Counted from the first letter of the stretch, positions 20,342-30,850 are shown. The stretch is DNA of 64,000 bases from an uncultured Granulosicoccaceae bacterium (GCA_937957915.1 CALGNZ010000022.1:1-64000); one strand, 5' to 3'. The notes: generated by a model from the letters alone, not told the origin. A program made the numbers and translations.

Positions 20342-21097
20342 ATGAGCTTAACATTGCAAAGAATGCTTCGATCCTTGCTGGTATTGGTCGCCGCTGTCGG
20401 AACTATCGCATTTGCTGATAGCTACAGCCTCAGCGCAGGCGATGAGGTATCCGTCACGGTTTTTGGTGAGCCAGATTTATCTCTGAGTGCCAAAATTGAT
20501 GAAAATGGGCTCCTGAATTACCCCTTGCTCGGCGCTTTGCAGGCCAGCGGATTAACGGTTTCAGATCTGGAAAAAACGATTACAGGTAAGCTCAAGGGCA
20601 AATATCTGGTTGATCCCGATGTTCGAGTTTCTGTCGCGGAGTATCGACAGGTATATCTGAACGGAGAAGTTGGCGCGCCAGGTGGTTACAGTTACAAGCC
20701 CGGGATGACCCTGGACAAGGCAATTTCTCTTGCCGGTGGCTACACACCGCTTGCGTCAAAGGAACGGGTTATATTGACACGAGTCATAAACGGTGTGGCT
20801 CAAAGATTCAGTATGCGCTCGAATGACGCGGTATTGCCAGGGGATATCATCACCATCGAAGAAAGTCTGCAGATTTTCGTCAACGGTGAAGTGCAACGGC
20901 CTGGGAACTACGTCTATCAACAAGGTTTGACGCTAGAGAAAACAATTGCACTTGCCGGTGGGTTTACCGGCCGTGCATCTAAAAAACGAATCAGAGTTTC
21001 TCGCGATGTGGATGGGCAGCAAAAACAGGGGCGCATAAGAATGGGCGACCCTGTCTATCCAGGCGATATTATTTCAGTGCCGGAAGGCTTCTTTTAG
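20342..21097 (+). CDS. Polysaccharide export protein (Wza-like, SLBB repeats)
   Basis: YSLSAGDEVSVTVFGEPDLSLSAKIDENGLLNYPLLGAL; two SLBB-like repeats (VYLNGEVGAPGGYSYKPGMTLDKAISLAGG / IFVNGEVQRPGNYVYQQGLTLEKTIALAGG); signal peptide after Met 20342. Confidence 0.92.
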   Translation: MSLTLQRMLRSLLVLVAAVGTIAFADSYSLSAGDEVSVTVFGEPDLSLSAKIDENGLLNYPLLGALQASGLTVSDLEKTITGKLKGKYLVDPDVRVSVAEYRQVYLNGEVGAPGGYSYKPGMTLDKAISLAGGYTPLASKERVILTRVINGVAQRFSMRSNDAVLPGDIITIEESLQIFVNGEVQRPGNYVYQQGLTLEKTIALAGGFTGRASKKRIRVSRDVDGQQKQGRIRMGDPVYPGDIISVPEGFF

Positions 21098-21110
21098 GTG
21101 AGCTAGATTA

Positions 21111-23309
21111 ATGAAATCACTTCATCCGCTCGACAGTACGCTGACTGAGTACAAAAAGGATGAAATCAGCTTCAATTTCGAAAGGTATATTCAGACGCTA
21201 CTTGATAATAAGTGGCGAATATTTCTTTTCGTTTTGACTGTGCTGATCGCATCTTATTTCATCATCAACAGTATAAAAACTCAGTACAAAGCCACTGCAA
21301 CGGTTTTGATTGAGAAAAAGGAATCAAATGTAGTAGATGTTACGGCACTCTATGGGCTTGATAACGAAAGCGAAGAGTATCTGGCAACGGAGTTTGAGGT
21401 TTTACGATCAAGACCACTGGCTGAAAAGGTTGTTGGCAAACTCGACCTGACCTCTCACCCTGCGTTTAAGGAAGAGCAGGGATTCTCTTTGACCGCACTT
21501 TTTGGCTCGGTCAAAGACAAGGTGTTCGGTTCCATGGGTCAATCTACAGATCAGGCGATCACCAGTGAGGCTGTCGAGGCTGAAATTGCGCGTCGAGAGC
21601 TGTTGAAAGACTATCAGGAACGGCTTAGTATTTTTCCGTTGCGCAAGACACAACTGGTAGAGGTGAGTTTTGAAGCACCTACCCCGGTATTAGCGCGTGA
21701 TATTGCTAATGAGCATGCTGAGGCCTATATCGAGGCGGATTTGGAAGCGCGTCTTGAGCGCACAAAAACTGCTGCCTCATGGCTGGCCGGTCAGGTAGAG
21801 GGTTTGAAAGGTGAACTGAGCCGCGCTGAGCAACAACTAGCCGATTACATAGAGCAGGAAAATGTAATTGATATTGAGGGCATTCAGGCGGTGAGCTCAC
21901 AAGAGCTGAAGGACCTCAATACGGATTTAGTAAAAGTCAGATCCAAGCTATCTGAGGCCACTATCCGTCGTGAACAAGTGCAAAGCGCCAAAAGATCTGG
22001 AAGCGAAGAGTCTCTGCGTTCTGTGCAGGCTGACAACGTTGCGCAAACATTGAAGCTCGATTGGGTGTTAGCTCAACAAAAGAGAGCAGAGCTAGCAAAG
22101 CGCTATGGTCCTGAGCATCCGAAAATGTTGGCGGCATCCTCTGACCTGGCGACCGCACGTGCCGGATTTCGTGATCAGATCAATAAAATTATTGAGCGAG
22201 TAGAGTTCGAGTACAACGCTGCACTGGCAGAAGAGGCTGATCTCCAGCGTCGCATAAGCCTGGCGCAACAGAACTTTTTCTCCGACAACCGCAAAGGTTC
22301 CAAGTACCTGGAATTGCAGCGCGAGGTAGAATCGAATCAACGTTTGTTCGATTTGTTCTATAACCGTACGAAGGAAACGACAGAAACGATCGACCTGCAG
22401 AGTGCGCATGCCCGTATTCTGACGCCGGCGGAAGATCCGCTTCGGCCATCCAAGCCTCAGAAGCCAATTCTGTTTCTGTTGGCAGCTCTTGGCAGTCTGT
22501 TTCTTTCTATCTTCTATTACATCATGCGTGAATTGTTCAACACAGGTATTCGCGATGGTGAAGACGTTGACCAACGGATAGGGTTGCCTTTACTGGGGTC
22601 GCTGCCCAGCATCAAAAAGAGTTTTGTACGTCCAGTGGTGCTTAATGCCCAGGATGAAGGTGAGCGTTCAAAGGAAGGCGCCATTTTCAAGGAAGCAGTC
22701 AATACTGTACGCACTGGCTTAATGCTTGATCGTGTAGATCGCCCACATAAGACGATTATGGTCACATCAACGATTGCCGGTGAAGGTAAATCAACGATAG
22801 CCGGTCACCTTGCCTATAGTTATGCCAGTGTTGGGAGAACCCTGCTAATTGATTGTGATTTGCGGACTCGTGGCGTAAGTAATATGTTCGGTGTAAATAA
22901 AACCGACATGGGCTTGCGAGAAGTACTCTCTGCCGAGGCTCTGCTCGAACAGTGTGTGATCGGAATTGATAATAATCTCGATTTGCTCTGCGCTAATTTC
23001 ACACCGCTAAATCCGTTGAAGCTGATTAGTTCACCGCGTTTTCAGTCGCACATAAAAGATGCAGCTAAAAAATACAACTTTGTGATTCTTGATGCACCAC
23101 CGGTTTTACCTGTCAGTGATCCATTGGTACTAGCGGGCTATGTAGATGCCGTTATCTACACTATCCGGGCGCGATCTACTCCTTACCAGCATATTAGTCG
23201 TTGCCTGCAGTCATTGCAGCGAGTTGAAGCACCGGTGTGCGGAGTCGTACTGAATCAGTTGGATATGGGTGGTTCCTACTACTCGTATTACAGCTACGGA
23301 AATACCTAG
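21111..23309 (+). CDS. Polysaccharide biosynthesis tyrosine autokinase (Wzc-like)
   Basis: N-terminal Wzz domain, coiled coil, Walker A STIAGEGKSTIAGHLA, Walker B VILDAPPVLPVSDP, Tyr-rich tail GGSYYSYYSYGNT. Confidence 0.94.
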   Translation: MKSLHPLDSTLTEYKKDEISFNFERYIQTLLDNKWRIFLFVLTVLIASYFIINSIKTQYKATATVLIEKKESNVVDVTALYGLDNESEEYLATEFEVLRSRPLAEKVVGKLDLTSHPAFKEEQGFSLTALFGSVKDKVFGSMGQSTDQAITSEAVEAEIARRELLKDYQERLSIFPLRKTQLVEVSFEAPTPVLARDIANEHAEAYIEADLEARLERTKTAASWLAGQVEGLKGELSRAEQQLADYIEQENVIDIEGIQAVSSQELKDLNTDLVKVRSKLSEATIRREQVQSAKRSGSEESLRSVQADNVAQTLKLDWVLAQQKRAELAKRYGPEHPKMLAASSDLATARAGFRDQINKIIERVEFEYNAALAEEADLQRRISLAQQNFFSDNRKGSKYLELQREVESNQRLFDLFYNRTKETTETIDLQSAHARILTPAEDPLRPSKPQKPILFLLAALGSLFLSIFYYIMRELFNTGIRDGEDVDQRIGLPLLGSLPSIKKSFVRPVVLNAQDEGERSKEGAIFKEAVNTVRTGLMLDRVDRPHKTIMVTSTIAGEGKSTIAGHLAYSYASVGRTLLIDCDLRTRGVSNMFGVNKTDMGLREVLSAEALLEQCVIGIDNNLDLLCANFTPLNPLKLISSPRFQSHIKDAAKKYNFVILDAPPVLPVSDPLVLAGYVDAVIYTIRARSTPYQHISRCLQSLQRVEAPVCGVVLNQLDMGGSYYSYYSYGNT

Positions 23310-23377
23310 ATTATCGTGAATGAAGGCAGCAGGCTCTATACAGAGCCTGATCCTTTGAATACATATGAGATAGTCAA

Positions 23378-24742
23378 GTGATTGTGCAGAGACGACGCGG
23401 TCCGTTAAGGTTTTCTATAGAGAAATCCAGCCAAATATGGCTGGGTTTGCCACTGTTGCTCCTGGTGGCCTGGACTACCAAAGCGTTTAGCCCGGACCTA
23501 AGGAGTAAAGCCGGATTAATGGCGCGAGATCTGGATGTGCGCCTGGAAATAGTAAGTTCCGGTGCCGCCCTGTGGAAGCAGTTGCTACTCCCATTGTTTA
23601 CTGTCGCTTGTGTGCTTTTTATCATTCGCTGGCGCCACCTCTTTAGAGCGTACATAAGCGTTCTGTTTCCGATTCTTATTCTCGGTATCTTTCTCCTGGC
23701 ATCTGTTTTTTGGTCGGATCATCCAGATGACACAGCGAGACGTGCCATTCGGCAAATCTTCCTTTTTACGTCTGTGGCAGGCGCTGTAGTGATTGGCAGA
23801 TCCAGGAATCGCTTCGTTAGCTATTTTCAGGCGGCATCAATTATTCTGCTGGCTTACGAATCATTGTTTCTGTTCATGCCATGGATTTCATTTGATACTT
23901 ACGGAAAATTCACTGGGCTGCATTCTACCAAGAATGAGTTGGGTGGAATCGCCGGTGCGTTCTTTTTGATTGGTGTGGCGACTTATCGCTACTATGCTGA
24001 GACACTCAAAGAAAAACGCTATGCATTATTGGCGATCTTAGGGTGGGGCTTGCTGCTGGTGATTAGTGGCTCTAAAACCCCTATGGGTATTGTCGTGCTG
24101 ATAGGCGGTTGTCTATTGCTGTCTCAACATTATGTGCGAATGTTATCCATTGGTGTAATCGGGTTGTGGCTGATGATCATCGTGTTCATACCACTGGCAT
24201 TGCTGGGTTTTGGAGAGGCACCAATTGACTTCTATCGCAGTATTCTGCCCGAGGAAGCACTAACAGGCAGGACCGGTATCTGGTACCACCTTTTAGCCGA
24301 CATGAAGAAAAATTGGATGTTCGGTACCGCTTACGGAGCATACTGGGGTGTGGGCGATGTACCTGAAGCACTGGACATCAAGTGGAGCTATTATCAGTTG
24401 CTCCATACAGCTCACAGTGGATTTGTTGATCTGTGTCTCGAGTTGGGAGTCATACCCACCGTGTTTTGGCTGATGATTTTCTGGGTTTTTCTGGTAGCTA
24501 CCAAGGATTCATCGGATCCGATATCGCAGTCACTCATCGCCTATGGCATGTTTCACAATTGTCTCGAAACATCATTTCTTCATGGCCTGCATTTTGTGTG
24601 GGTGATGATGGTTATTTCAATAGCGAATATCCTTTACTCGCACGCCAGTAAGCCAGACCTTGAAGCGAAATTCCGTTCCATTAGAGATAACAAAAAACGA
24701 TTTGTCGATGATGGGCCCCTGGATAACCAGCGAACAGTGTAA
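23378..24742 (+). CDS. O-antigen ligase/Wzy-type polymerase family membrane protein
   Basis: Many TM segments; FTGLHSTKNELGGIAGAFFLIG and LLVISGSKTPMGIVVL resemble the O-antigen ligase family. Confidence 0.82.
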   Translation: MIVQRRRGPLRFSIEKSSQIWLGLPLLLLVAWTTKAFSPDLRSKAGLMARDLDVRLEIVSSGAALWKQLLLPLFTVACVLFIIRWRHLFRAYISVLFPILILGIFLLASVFWSDHPDDTARRAIRQIFLFTSVAGAVVIGRSRNRFVSYFQAASIILLAYESLFLFMPWISFDTYGKFTGLHSTKNELGGIAGAFFLIGVATYRYYAETLKEKRYALLAILGWGLLLVISGSKTPMGIVVLIGGCLLLSQHYVRMLSIGVIGLWLMIIVFIPLALLGFGEAPIDFYRSILPEEALTGRTGIWYHLLADMKKNWMFGTAYGAYWGVGDVPEALDIKWSYYQLLHTAHSGFVDLCLELGVIPTVFWLMIFWVFLVATKDSSDPISQSLIAYGMFHNCLETSFLHGLHFVWVMMVISIANILYSHASKPDLEAKFRSIRDNKKRFVDDGPLDNQRTV

Positions 24743-24752
24743 GTAGTTTTAT

Positions 24753-25232
24753 ATGAAACGTAAGCCGACGATTCTGGTAATTGCATCTTCAGGGGGGCAT
24801 TTGACTCAGGCAATGTGTGCCACCAGCACGCTAAAACAGGATCTTGTTCTCGTTAGCAATAAGGACATGCTGGATGGCAAGCGCTTTAAGCATGTTTACA
24901 CGATAAAAGACACGCAGCACAACCCATTTGTGCATTGCATGAATCTTTTTGCTGCCATTAGCATATTGTTGAAGGAAAAGCCTCAGGCGATGTTCAGTAC
25001 CGGGGGGCCAATTTGTCTGCCATTTGCATTGGTAGCGAAGCTAACAAATACCCGGTTTGTGTTTCTCGACACAATGTCGCGTGTAACAGAGTTATCGAAT
25101 TCCGGAAAGCTCATACAGAAATTTGGTCTTAGTGACTCGTTCCTGTGCCAGTGGCCCGATGTTGCGAACCAATATGATGGAGCAGAGTATCATGGCCAGG
25201 CCTTTGATCTTGGTGACCATGGGCACCAATGA
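24753..25232 (+). CDS. PssD/Alg14-like glycosyltransferase accessory subunit
   Basis: ILVIASSGGHLTQAM..., MFSTGGPICLPFALVAKLTNTRFVFLDTMSRV. Confidence 0.82.
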   Translation: MKRKPTILVIASSGGHLTQAMCATSTLKQDLVLVSNKDMLDGKRFKHVYTIKDTQHNPFVHCMNLFAAISILLKEKPQAMFSTGGPICLPFALVAKLTNTRFVFLDTMSRVTELSNSGKLIQKFGLSDSFLCQWPDVANQYDGAEYHGQAFDLGDHGHQ

Positions 25233-25692
25233 CTACCCGTTTGACAGACTTTACCGGTATATTAAAAACGATCCTCTCTATTTTGACGACAATTGTGAAT
25301 GGTTCATTCAGACAGGAACCTGTCATGTGGAAGAACCACCTGCCACTGGTGTGGTAGAAAAACTTATTCCACGTGAAGATATGGAGCGGCTTGTAAAACG
25401 CAGCGCTTTGGTGATCAGTCACTGTGGTATTGGTAGTCTTAATCTGATGCTTCAGTACCGCAAGCGAGTAATTTTTGTACCGAGGGTCGCAAAGCACAAT
25501 GAGTTTTCTGACGATCACCAGTTGCAAATTGCGCGTGAAATTAAAAATATTCGAATGTCAGTCGTTTTTCCTGACGATGCCTTTCCAGCTTTAGATTTGG
25601 CACAAATTGAATCGGACAATCTTGTGACCAGTCCGGTTGATATAACCAATTATGACCTCGCACGTGTGGTCGAATTAAAATTGACAGCGTAA
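25192..25692 (+). CDS. PssE/Alg13-like glycosyltransferase catalytic subunit
   Basis: MARPLILVTMGTNDYPFDRL, LVISHCGIGSLNLMLQYRKRVIFVPRVAKHNEFSDDHQLQIAREI; start 25192 overlaps pssD-like ORF by 41 bp. Confidence 0.85.
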   Translation: MARPLILVTMGTNDYPFDRLYRYIKNDPLYFDDNCEWFIQTGTCHVEEPPATGVVEKLIPREDMERLVKRSALVISHCGIGSLNLMLQYRKRVIFVPRVAKHNEFSDDHQLQIAREIKNIRMSVVFPDDAFPALDLAQIESDNLVTSPVDITNYDLARVVELKLTA

Positions 25693-25696
25693 TCTT

Positions 25697-26608
25697 ATGT
25701 TAGTTTCAGTTTGCCTCTGTACGTATAAGCGAGATACGCTTGATAGAACTCTGTCGAGTCTGGTCTCCCAAGTACTGCCTGATGGTTGTCAATTGGAAGT
25801 TATTGTTGTTGATAATGACAAAGAAGAGTCGGGCAGAGCGACATGTGAGAGGCATAAAGACGCTCAATCTGAAGTTAACATTCGGTACTTTGTAAACGCA
25901 GAGCGGAATCTCGCCTCAGTTCGAAACAGTACGATTGAACACGCAAGCGGTGATTATCTCGCGTTTATCGATGACGATGAGTGGGCTGATCCAAACTGGA
26001 TTGCAATCCTTCACTCCTCGCTTGAGGAATACGGGGCAGACGCGGTCTTCGGCGTGGTAGACGTCCAATACCCGGAGAGCTCACCGAGCTGGATTGTCGC
26101 CGGCGATATGTTTGGTAAGGACAAGCATCGCACAGGGGAAGTACTTAAAAAGGGTGCTACTTCCAATGCCATACTAAAAGCCCATTGGGTAAACGAGCGG
26201 AAAATACGGTTTGACCCGGAGTTTGGCAAGTCGGGGGGAGAGGATACAGATTTCTTTCATCGAATGTATAGACTTGGCGCTCATATGGTTTTCGATAACC
26301 GGGCTATTGTCTCTGAGACTGTTGAACCCCATCGGCTAAATCTTGATTACTTAAAGAAACAGAACGTTCGCATTGGACAAACTCATTGGAACTATCTTTG
26401 GTCCAGGCAAAAAGGGTTGTCATTCTTCAAGACCGGTCTATTCGTCTGTGCTCAGGTGATCGCATCGGCGGTCCTTACGCTAGTTACGCTGCCATTCGGT
26501 AAGAGCCGTTACGCGCGTTGGTATTTGCTTTTGGTTCGAAATCTGGAAAAGCTAAAAATGGCTGTGGTCGGTAACAGTAAAAAAGTTGAGTTATATGGAA
26601 ATCACTAA
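25697..26608 (+). CDS. Glycosyltransferase family 2
   Basis: VSVCLCTYKRDTLDRTLSSL, VIVVDND, YLAFIDDDEWADPNWI. Confidence 0.92.
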   Translation: MLVSVCLCTYKRDTLDRTLSSLVSQVLPDGCQLEVIVVDNDKEESGRATCERHKDAQSEVNIRYFVNAERNLASVRNSTIEHASGDYLAFIDDDEWADPNWIAILHSSLEEYGADAVFGVVDVQYPESSPSWIVAGDMFGKDKHRTGEVLKKGATSNAILKAHWVNERKIRFDPEFGKSGGEDTDFFHRMYRLGAHMVFDNRAIVSETVEPHRLNLDYLKKQNVRIGQTHWNYLWSRQKGLSFFKTGLFVCAQVIASAVLTLVTLPFGKSRYARWYLLLVRNLEKLKMAVVGNSKKVELYGNH

Positions 26609-26704
26609 CCGAGCAAAGCACGGCACGTTTGGCTGTTAAGGTAATTTTGAACACCAAAAAATTTGCGACTGTTTAGAAGAATGTACTTAATTGCTTGTTT
26701 TTAC

Positions 26705-27913
26705 TTATGAGCCCATTTTTGAATCATCTTCAAATATCTTACATAGTTTTCCAGTAACAGCCTTCCAGTCATAGAGTTCTTCAACAAGGCGACGGCCTTG
26801 TGACTGGAGCGTATTTCTAAGTGTGGTGTCCTTCATAACGCGAATTGTTGCATTGGCGAATGCTTCCGCATCATCCTCGATAAGGATGTTCTGGTTCGGT
26901 GTATATTCTATCCCTTCAGCGCCAACTCCTGTGGATACAATAGCCTTTTCCATTGCCATCGCCTCGAGTATTTTCAATCTGGTGCCCCCGCCCACTCGCA
27001 AAGGGACGACGACGACTGCAGCTTTTGCATAGTAGTCACGCATGTCATCGACTGCACCAGTCACAGTGATTGATGGATCGCTGCTTAGGGCCTGAATTTC
27101 CGACGGTGGCGATTTTCCAGCGATGCAGAATTGTGATGACGGGTTTTTCTGTTTGATAAGGGGCCATACATTTTTGGTAAACCAAAGTATGCCTTCAACA
27201 TTTGGATAGTAACTGATAGTACCTGTGAACAAAATGAGGTCTGGATTCTGAGGTTGCTCGATTGGTCGAAAGAATTCGCTATCCACCCCGTTGGGGATCA
27301 CATGAAAGTTAGTGGCTGAGGTAAGTCTGGCACTTAGTATGTCTGCATCTCTTTGAGAGGTAGTTAGACAGGTATCGAATTTCTCACAGTTTTCAATTTC
27401 GTGTTTATTGTATTTGCGCCATTCAGATTTGGCGAGCAACTTTCTAAGTGGACTACGCTCTGTTTCGAACGTTCTCTGCATGATTTCATATTCAACGTTA
27501 TGCTGATCGACATACTTCTTTGCGTTGTCGGGTAGTTCGTAGTACCCCATTTGTGAAAACTCAGCGAGAATGATTTCGAATGTACTCTTGTTACACAGAT
27601 CGTTTATGCGTTTTTGCATGGCTTCTGAGTAGTACTGATAGTATTGGTATGTCCTATTTGTAAAAAGAGACAGCAACTGATAGATGCGCTTATTGCTCTT
27701 GAGTTGATTTTTGGCCACTGGGACCAATTCAACAGTAACGCCCTTAGACTCAAGAACATCTATACCTGCCGCCTGTAGTTCGTTATCAGGTTCCATGCAA
27801 ACGAGAGTGACGCTGTGCACTTGTGCAATGTTAATAACCAGGTGGTGAACGCGTATTAAGCCACCATTGTTTAAAGGGTAAGGAAGGTAAGGAGTAGTTA
27901 TAAGAACATTCAT
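26705..27913 (-). CDS. Glycosyltransferase (GT4-like)
   Basis: ILFTGTISYYPNVEGILWF, VVPLRVGGGTRLKILEAMAMEKAIVSTGVGAEGIEY. Confidence 0.9.
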   Translation of the reverse strand: MNVLITTPYLPYPLNNGGLIRVHHLVINIAQVHSVTLVCMEPDNELQAAGIDVLESKGVTVELVPVAKNQLKSNKRIYQLLSLFTNRTYQYYQYYSEAMQKRINDLCNKSTFEIILAEFSQMGYYELPDNAKKYVDQHNVEYEIMQRTFETERSPLRKLLAKSEWRKYNKHEIENCEKFDTCLTTSQRDADILSARLTSATNFHVIPNGVDSEFFRPIEQPQNPDLILFTGTISYYPNVEGILWFTKNVWPLIKQKNPSSQFCIAGKSPPSEIQALSSDPSITVTGAVDDMRDYYAKAAVVVVPLRVGGGTRLKILEAMAMEKAIVSTGVGAEGIEYTPNQNILIEDDAEAFANATIRVMKDTTLRNTLQSQGRRLVEELYDWKAVTGKLCKIFEDDSKMGS

Positions 27914-27986
27914 AGCATTCAATTGAATAGTTTTACGTAGCGAAGGTTAATTTTTTTAAAAATTGAAGCAAGGAAGGTTAATCCAT

Positions 27987-29345
27987 CTAGGTGCTGGCCT
28001 TCTTTTGTCGGGCAGACAGCTGTGTCATAGCTTTTTCAGACATCGTACTAATATCGTTTCGAAGTGTCGGTGCCAATAACAGGCATGTGCCGACGAAGAT
28101 CGGGAAAACCATTAATGTTAGCAGCAATTGGCCGTTGAGCAGGTACACCAGAGTAACGGCAAGGATACAACTGACCAGTAACTTGAGTACCGGTAGTACG
28201 GATAGCTTTAGTCCGGCCTTGCTAAGCCAGAAGTGGTAGAGGAAATTCATTAAAATCTGAGTTATAACTAAAGCCGCGACAGCACCCTCATAGCCATATG
28301 ATTTAAATAGAATAAGACAAAGAATGATGTTAAATACGCTTGAAACAAGGCTGACCTTAACTGGAAGAAATTTGTGTCCGGCGGTGACTCCGAAGTAGCC
28401 CATCAGGGTCTGCAGTGATCTGAATAGCAATACTGCTATAAACATTGCTGCGGCATTGGCAGCACTTAGGTATACATCGCCGAAAAGTATAGCCATTACC
28501 AATTCTCGTAGTATGGCGAATCCGACAATGGCGCTGGCAATTACAAATGTCACCCATAACATAGAGTTTTCGGCGAGTGCTTTTGCTTTCTCGACTTGTG
28601 AGTTAGCGAAATTTTCCGCCTGAGAGGGGTAGTAAACATTAGCAAATGCTTCAAATAGTCTGGTACCCGCTTCTGATAGTTTTTCAGCAATGCCAAAAAA
28701 AGCCATCGTTACCGGCCCCCCAAGGCCTGCCACAATATAGTGTGAGGCTTTCTCGTTGCCCAGATTGAGTACCGCGTTGAGGTATAGCGGGTAACCGAAT
28801 CTGAGCATTGTCATAGCTCCGGTAAACCTGGTTTTAAGTGACGCCAGCAGGGTTTCCCGGATTTTTAGGATAGCGAACAAAATTGAGACAGCAAAGGCGA
28901 AGCACTCAATAATCAGTACTGCCTCTACAGTAGCGTAATCTATCAGTGTGAGTGCGACGATCATTGTTGCTTTTATGACCGCGGCAAATACCTGTACGCC
29001 GGCGTATACAGAAAAACTTTGTTCTGCTTGCAGCAGGCGTAAAATGAGTTCTCTGAAACTGTGCAGCCAGTAGAGCAATAGCGTAAGTGTGGTGATGTGG
29101 CTGATATCGTTTATAAAAGGTACCATGCCACTTCGCTCAACCAAAATGTATAAGGTAGACACTATGGTGCAGGACAGGAGTCGTATAGCAACGGCGCTTT
29201 TAAACAGTTGCGGTTTTTCGGATTCTGATTGTTCCTGGTATAGTTTTACGAAAGCGAGGTCGATGCCCAGGTCGCTCATCATCTTGAGCAGGAATGCAAC
29301 TATGAGGGCAATAAAGTAGACGCCCAGAGATTCCTCTTCCAGCAA
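27987..29345 (-). CDS. Polysaccharide flippase/Wzx-like membrane protein (N-terminus uncertain)
   Basis: Multi-TM protein, MATE-like flippase pattern; frame stays open upstream to a TAG at 29469..29471 without ATG/GTG. Confidence 0.82.
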   Translation of the reverse strand: MLEEESLGVYFIALIVAFLLKMMSDLGIDLAFVKLYQEQSESEKPQLFKSAVAIRLLSCTIVSTLYILVERSGMVPFINDISHITTLTLLLYWLHSFRELILRLLQAEQSFSVYAGVQVFAAVIKATMIVALTLIDYATVEAVLIIECFAFAVSILFAILKIRETLLASLKTRFTGAMTMLRFGYPLYLNAVLNLGNEKASHYIVAGLGGPVTMAFFGIAEKLSEAGTRLFEAFANVYYPSQAENFANSQVEKAKALAENSMLWVTFVIASAIVGFAILRELVMAILFGDVYLSAANAAAMFIAVLLFRSLQTLMGYFGVTAGHKFLPVKVSLVSSVFNIILCLILFKSYGYEGAVAALVITQILMNFLYHFWLSKAGLKLSVLPVLKLLVSCILAVTLVYLLNGQLLLTLMVFPIFVGTCLLLAPTLRNDISTMSEKAMTQLSARQKKAST

Positions 29346-29602
29346 GCGCGCCAGGAAAAACAGGGTAAAGAAATGGCAAACCAGAGTGACTAGCGCGCCT
29401 GTAAAAGTAGCACCAAGGGCCTTAAGGATGTCTTTATTCTCTTTTGTATTGCGTCGCAGACGGGATCGCTATCTTATAACCGTGATCGGCCGATCGCTCG
29501 TTTCTTTTATATCGGTATTGTTAACGATAGCCGCTCGGATTGCCTTAGCTGGATTACTGCAGCGAGTTGGCGCCTTGTGTCGAAGCCTCAGTCAATATAT
29601 CG

Positions 29603-30850
29603 CTATATTGCGTTAGTATCTCTGAGTTGTCGAGTCGATTCGCGGTTGTGTCTTGTCTCTTTTTGTTGCAGTGCTTCGACATGGCGTCGAATTTCTGCTC
29701 GAAAGCGATCCGCTGAGAATCCCTCGGCATTTTGCCGAATTGTTGCGATGTTGAAATTCGGACTAAGCCTCTCAAATCGTTGGATCGCATTTATCAACGA
29801 GGGAACTGTTTGTTCTTCAAAAAGCAAGCCGGTAGATTTGTCGACAACAGTCTCGCGTGCACCGCCAACCCCATACGCGATGACCGGTGTGCCGCACGCC
29901 TGTGCCTCGACAGGCAATATGCCGAAGTCTTCCTGGGCAGCAAAGATGAAAGCCTTGGCACGTCCAAGATGATCGATCAGGACCTCATCACTTTGGAATC
30001 CAAGGATTTCGACATTATCACCTGCCAATGCGGTTATTTTTTTGTGTTCCGGACCGTCCCCTATAACGACCAGTTTTTTGTCTGGCATTTGTCGGAATGC
30101 CTCGACGATTAGATCGATACGCTTATAAGGGACCTGTCTGGAGGCAGCGAGATAAAAGTTCTCTTTTTTGCTCTGTAAACTGAAGCGATCGATGTCCACT
30201 GGTGGGTGTATTACTGTCGATTCTCGCCGATAGGTTTTATAAATCCGCCGGCTGATGTAACTCGAATTGGCGATAAAAGAATCCACTCGGTTGGATGAGA
30301 TAACATCCCATATGCGGAGCTTGTGCAGCACCATTCGAATCATGGTAGACCGGACTCCGGTGCTCAGCCCCAACTGCTTCAAATATTGCTCCTGCAGATC
30401 CCACGCGTAGCGCATTGGAGAGTGGCAATAGCAAACATGCAACTGGTGAGGCGATGTCACAACGCCCTTGGCCACAGCCGAGCTCGAAGAGATGATCAGG
30501 TCATAGTCGCTCAGGTCAAATTGTTCAATGGCATATGGAAAAAATGGTAGTAGGTTGCGGTAGTACTTCTCCGCAAAGGGGATTTTCTGCAATGCACTTG
30601 TCGTGACATTGACGCCCTTTAAAAACGGCGCGTCGTCGCGGGAAAGGAAATCGAACAGGGTGAAAATATCGGCATCGGGGTAGACGCGGAGCAGCTGCTC
30701 CAGGACTTTTTCGGCACCGCCTAGTACAGGCAGCCAGTCGTGTACAATCGCTACCTTTTTGTTGGACGAGGCCTTGCCAGGCGCGGGGATTCCCCTCGCA
30801 GCATTTGTCTTGCCAGAGGCTGTTGGCACGTGATTGTTCGACCTATTCAT
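29603..30850 (-). CDS. Glycosyltransferase family 4 (mannosyltransferase-like)
   Basis: KVAIVHDWLPVLGGAEKVLEQLLRVYPDADIFTLFD, KRIDLIVEAFRQMPDKKLVVIGDGPE, AQEDFGILPVEAQACGTPVIAYGVGGARETV. Confidence 0.93.
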   Translation of the reverse strand: MNRSNNHVPTASGKTNAARGIPAPGKASSNKKVAIVHDWLPVLGGAEKVLEQLLRVYPDADIFTLFDFLSRDDAPFLKGVNVTTSALQKIPFAEKYYRNLLPFFPYAIEQFDLSDYDLIISSSSAVAKGVVTSPHQLHVCYCHSPMRYAWDLQEQYLKQLGLSTGVRSTMIRMVLHKLRIWDVISSNRVDSFIANSSYISRRIYKTYRRESTVIHPPVDIDRFSLQSKKENFYLAASRQVPYKRIDLIVEAFRQMPDKKLVVIGDGPEHKKITALAGDNVEILGFQSDEVLIDHLGRAKAFIFAAQEDFGILPVEAQACGTPVIAYGVGGARETVVDKSTGLLFEEQTVPSLINAIQRFERLSPNFNIATIRQNAEGFSADRFRAEIRRHVEALQQKETRHNRESTRQLRDTNAI

